From Meconema thalassinum (Eukaryota; Arthropoda; Insecta; Orthoptera; Tettigoniidae): a stretch of 64,000 nucleotides of DNA. Positions 61,065 through 64,000 of this stretch are shown in pieces (positions within the stretch are counted from its first letter, which is position 1; each line of letters starts with the position of its first letter). The stretch is taken from NCBI GenBank assembly GCA_946902985.2, contig OX336393.1, positions 131,034,533-131,098,532 on the forward strand, given 5' to 3'. The notes below the pieces were generated by a model that saw only the letters and a list, made by a program, of their open reading frames with translations, was not told the DNA's origin and made no database searches. Position numbers and translations under genes: made by a program.

Positions 61065-62905
61065 AGTTGATCCCTAGTTCGCTACTGAAGTTCAGAGAAA
61101 ATGAGATCGGTGTGACGGCCGATGTAGAAAAAGCATTTCTTCAAATAAGTGTCAATCCTAGAGACCGTGATTTTCTGAGATTCCTTTGGTGGGAGGAGGA
61201 AAGTACAGGGAAGGTAGAAGTGTTCCGTCACAATAGAGTTGTCTTTGGACTTGCATGTTCTCCGTTCCTATTGTCGGCAACCATCAAACTCCACTTGAAC
61301 GAGTTGAAGAGACAAACAGTCGATAATAGTTCCTACTCAACTTCAACAATAGAAAGATTGGAAGAATGTTTTTATGTGGATAACTGTGCTATTAGTGTTA
61401 ACAACAGAAATGACCTTCATTCATTCATGCGAGAGGCAAGCATAATAATGGATAAGGCATCTTTCAATCTCCGAGGGTGGGAGTATTCTCAGGATGGTAC
61501 AGCTGAAAATCTTACTCATGTGCTAGGGCTCATTTGGAATAAAGGAGAAGATACCATTGAACTGAATCTAACTCATGCTAATGATTTCAAATATGATGTA
61601 ATCACCAAAAGAGCTATACTAGGAGCTGCACATAAGGTGTTTGACCCTATTGGCTTCTCATGTCCAGTATTTCTCTGTCCAAAATTAATCTTGCAAGAAC
61701 TATGGGCCACTGACTTGGGTTGGGACACCAGAGTAGACGAAACAACAAAGAGAAGATTCATGAAGAGGTTGGCAGAACTACCTCAGCTGTCTGAGATTAA
61801 GATTCCTAGATGTTTGATCGGTAGTGTCCAGTCGGTTGAAGATATATCTCTTCACGTGTTCTGCGACGCCAGTCAAACTGCGTATGCTGCAGTTATATTC
61901 TTGCGAATACAGAGGGTTGACAATATAGAGTTACGATTTGTACAAGCCAAGACAAGAGTGGCACCCAAGAAGAGTATCACCATACCACGCCTGGAATTAT
62001 TAGCAGCTACAATAGAGGTTCGACTAGTAACGTCAGTACTGCCAACATTAACTGCAAAAGAAATCGTTACTTATTATTGGAGTGACTCGTCGACTGTGTT
62101 GTCCTGGATCAAGTTAGACGAACCTTGGGGGACCTTCGTGTGGAACAGAGTGCAAGAAATTCGAAGACTGTCCAGAATAGAACAATGGCGGCATGTTCCA
62201 GGAACCATGAATCCGGCTGACCTGGCATCAAGGGGATGTAGCACAAAACAGTTACTTCAACAGAGATGGTGGGAAGGGCCAAAATGGCTAAAACAATCCA
62301 CTACACAATGGCCTAGCCCCGAAATTTCAACAAACGATGATGAAGTCTTCCAAGAAAGAAAAAAGAAAGTCAACACTATGACGGTGTTAGAAGACAAGTC
62401 CAATACCCAAGAATGGCACCTTGACTATTTCTCAAGTTTCCGTAGAACAGTTCGTATGATAGGATGGATCTTGAGGTTTCTGTATAATTGTCGACAGGAA
62501 AATAATAGAAGAACTACCGAACTATCCATTGAAGAAACCACAGAAGCAGAAAAAGTCGTGATGAAGTTCATACAAAAGGAGTGTTTTGTTGGTGAAAAGG
62601 ATGAAAGATTCAACTCACTATGTGTTTTCATGGATGATGAGGGAGTGATGAGACTGAAAACGAAAATTATATCGCGCAAAGATTATTATGCTTTCCGTTG
62701 TCCTGCTATCCTTCCTGCGAAGCATACAGCAGTTCACGCTCTCATTAGGGAGAAGCACAAAGACTTATGTCATGCTGGAACCCAGATTCTGCTCAGTGGG
62801 CTCAGACAGAAATATTGGATCCTTGGAGGAAGGAGAACGGTGAAGGGTGCAATTAAAACATGTGTTGTCTGCAGAAGGTACCATGGAAAACATCTTGAAG
62901 CATAA
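61046..62905 (+). pseudogene. pol: BEL RT, RNase H and integrase zinc domain
   Basis: After the shift near 61050 the frame reads PNFIELIPSSLLKFRENEIG, then ADVEKAFLQISV with the first catalytic Asp, FGLACSPFLL, and FYVDNCAIS in place of YVDD. RNase H: LHVFCDASQTAYAAVIF, KSITIPRLELLAAT, YYWSDSSTVLSWIK, HVPGTMNPADLASRG. Then the integrase H2C2 domain (HKDLCHAGTQIL, CVVCRRYHG) and a TAA at 62903-62905. The RT N-terminal fingers are deleted. YVDN occurs, as far as I recall, in related insect BEL elements and need not be a mutation. Confidence 0.87.
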
Positions 62906-63970
62906 CAAACTCATCTCCCCATAGACAGAGTAAGAGAAGCGTCAATTTTTGAAATAACAGGGGTCGACTTTGCCGGGCCTCTGATTTTGAAAGGTGGAGA
63001 GAAAGCCTGGGTCTGTCTGTTCACGTGTGCGGTTTTTCGTGCAGTACACTTGGAGTTAGTAACATCTTTGGCTACTGCAACATTCCTCGAAGCTTTTCGG
63101 CGCTTCGTGTCCAGACGTGGAAGGCCAATGATTGTCTATAGTGACAATGGGACAAACTTTCAAGGCACCTGCAATATGTTGGAGACAATTCAGTGGGATA
63201 AAATTGCTGAATATAGTTCTGTACACCAAATAAAATGGAAATTCAATCCTCCCACTGCAGCATGGTGGGGAGGATGGTGGGAGAGGCTGATTGGTGTCCT
63301 CAAACAAATGCTCAGGAAAGTTCTGGGAAGGTCATGTCTGTCGTACCAAGAAATGATGACTGTTCTGTGTGACATTGAAGCTGTCATGAATTCACGACCA
63401 CTTACTTACCTGTCCAATGATGGAGAAGACTTGATGGCTATCACCCCTGCAATGTTCCTACAGGAAGTCAAGGAGATTGGAATGCCCGATATCGACATGA
63501 TCGAGGACATAAAACTTGACAGAAGATTCAGGTACAGACAGAAAGTAAAGGAAACATTAAGGGTAAGATTCAGGAATGAATATCTTGGACAGCTAATACA
63601 GAAGAACCACATTAGGAAAAGTCATCACAAACCCTGTGTAGGTGAAGTAGTACTGGTAGCCAGTGACAACACGAAGAGACTAGACTGGCCGCTGGCAAGA
63701 GTGACGGAGGTCATCCCTGGCAAAGGTGGTGTCGTGAGAGTTGTTCGCTTGGCGACTACAAAAGGAGAGCTACTGAGGCCAGTACAGAGGGTGTATCCAC
63801 TTGAAGTGACATCTGGAGAAGATCATGCTTTAAGACTGCAAGTTGAGCGGAATGAAAATGAGAAGAAGGAGAAAAATCCAAAGACTGTTAAACCATCTAC
63901 TAATACTTCTGATCTCATCAAAACCAGTAGTGGGAGAGTGGTGGTTAAACCAAAGAGATATTTTGAGTGA
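62906..63970 (+). pseudogene. pol: BEL integrase core and DUF5641-like C-terminus
   Basis: Same frame as the preceding part, separated only by the TAA at 62903. IDRVREASIFEITGVDFAGP carries the first Asp, VYSDNGTNFQG the second, and AAWWGGWWERLIGVLK the Glu. The end (VGEVVLVASDNTKRLDWPLA, VVRLATTKGELLRPVQRVYP) is the DUF5641-type domain typical of BEL pol. Stops at TGA 63968-63970. Confidence 0.88.
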
Positions 63971-64000
63971 CTTATTTATTTCTGTGTTCATTTATTTTGT

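Larger units (their letters stand above)
59079..64000 (+). mobile_element. BEL/Pao LTR retrotransposon, 3' end outside window
   Basis: Order: short 5' LTR, tRNA-Arg primer site, gag-protease, RT, RNase H, integrase. BEL-type features are the double zinc knuckle, the DTGS protease, RT with FGLACSPFLL, and an integrase with a C-terminal DUF5641-like region. It carries a deletion at the protease-RT border, a frameshift and one nonsense codon. The 3' LTR is beyond 64000. Confidence 0.9.

Noticed and set aside
61370..61400. YVDN in the BEL RT as an inactivating mutation of YVDD
   Set aside because: I recall YVDN in other insect BEL-type elements, so it may be the normal form; not counted as a defect.

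Overview
The window is eukaryotic and consists almost entirely of transposable elements. Gypsy-type and BEL/Pao LTR retrotransposons, mariner and PIF/Harbinger DNA transposons, tRNA-derived SINEs and LINE 3' ends all point to an arthropod, most likely an insect with a large repeat-rich genome. No host protein-coding gene, rRNA gene or true tRNA gene was recognised. Element names used here (GYP-1, GYP-2, GYP-3) are mine.

Left part (1-20.7 kb): a minus-strand Gypsy copy (GYP-2a; 3.3-kb LTR plus the start of gag) is inserted into the gag of a plus-strand Gypsy element (GYP-1). GYP-1 has lost its reverse transcriptase and ends in a long (about 4.4 kb) 3' LTR. Then come a LINE tail, a deleted mariner, an array of diverged repeats carrying a 324-bp MITE, a SINE, a Harbinger deletion derivative inside a decayed repeat, and another SINE.

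Middle (20.7-47.3 kb): two copies of a second Gypsy family (GYP-3a, 20734-37859; GYP-3b, 40552-47253). They have 680-bp LTRs, a tRNA-Leu-type primer site, a coiled-coil Gag with a CCHC knuckle, and pol in the -1 frame behind a textbook slippery heptamer and predicted pseudoknot. GYP-3a is split in its RT by a 10.5-kb minus-strand LTR element with 876-bp LTRs and almost no coding capacity (LARD-like). Between the GYP-3 copies lies the most unusual object: a 680-bp insert of 251-bp tandem units plus an inverted partial unit. Each unit carries a hammerhead-ribozyme-like core, and the complete units carry a TATA box. It resembles a Penelope/retrozyme-type non-autonomous element.

Right part (47.3-64 kb): a young GYP-2 element (GYP-2b, 47639-57133) with two nearly identical 3336-bp LTRs and an AGGT target duplication sits inside a LINE 3' remnant. 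It keeps a full gag ORF but has lost nearly all of pol. A truncated mariner follows, fused in frame to an unknown coiled-coil ORF. That ORF is interrupted by a BEL/Pao element with a tRNA-Arg primer site and damaged gag-pol, which runs off the right edge.

The coding sequences belong to mobile elements; Gag, protease, RT/RNase H and integrase in each LTR element would have acted together in copying it. No element in the window is fully intact: each has a nonsense codon, frameshift, deletion or nested insertion, although GYP-2b gag and both GYP-3 gags are open.
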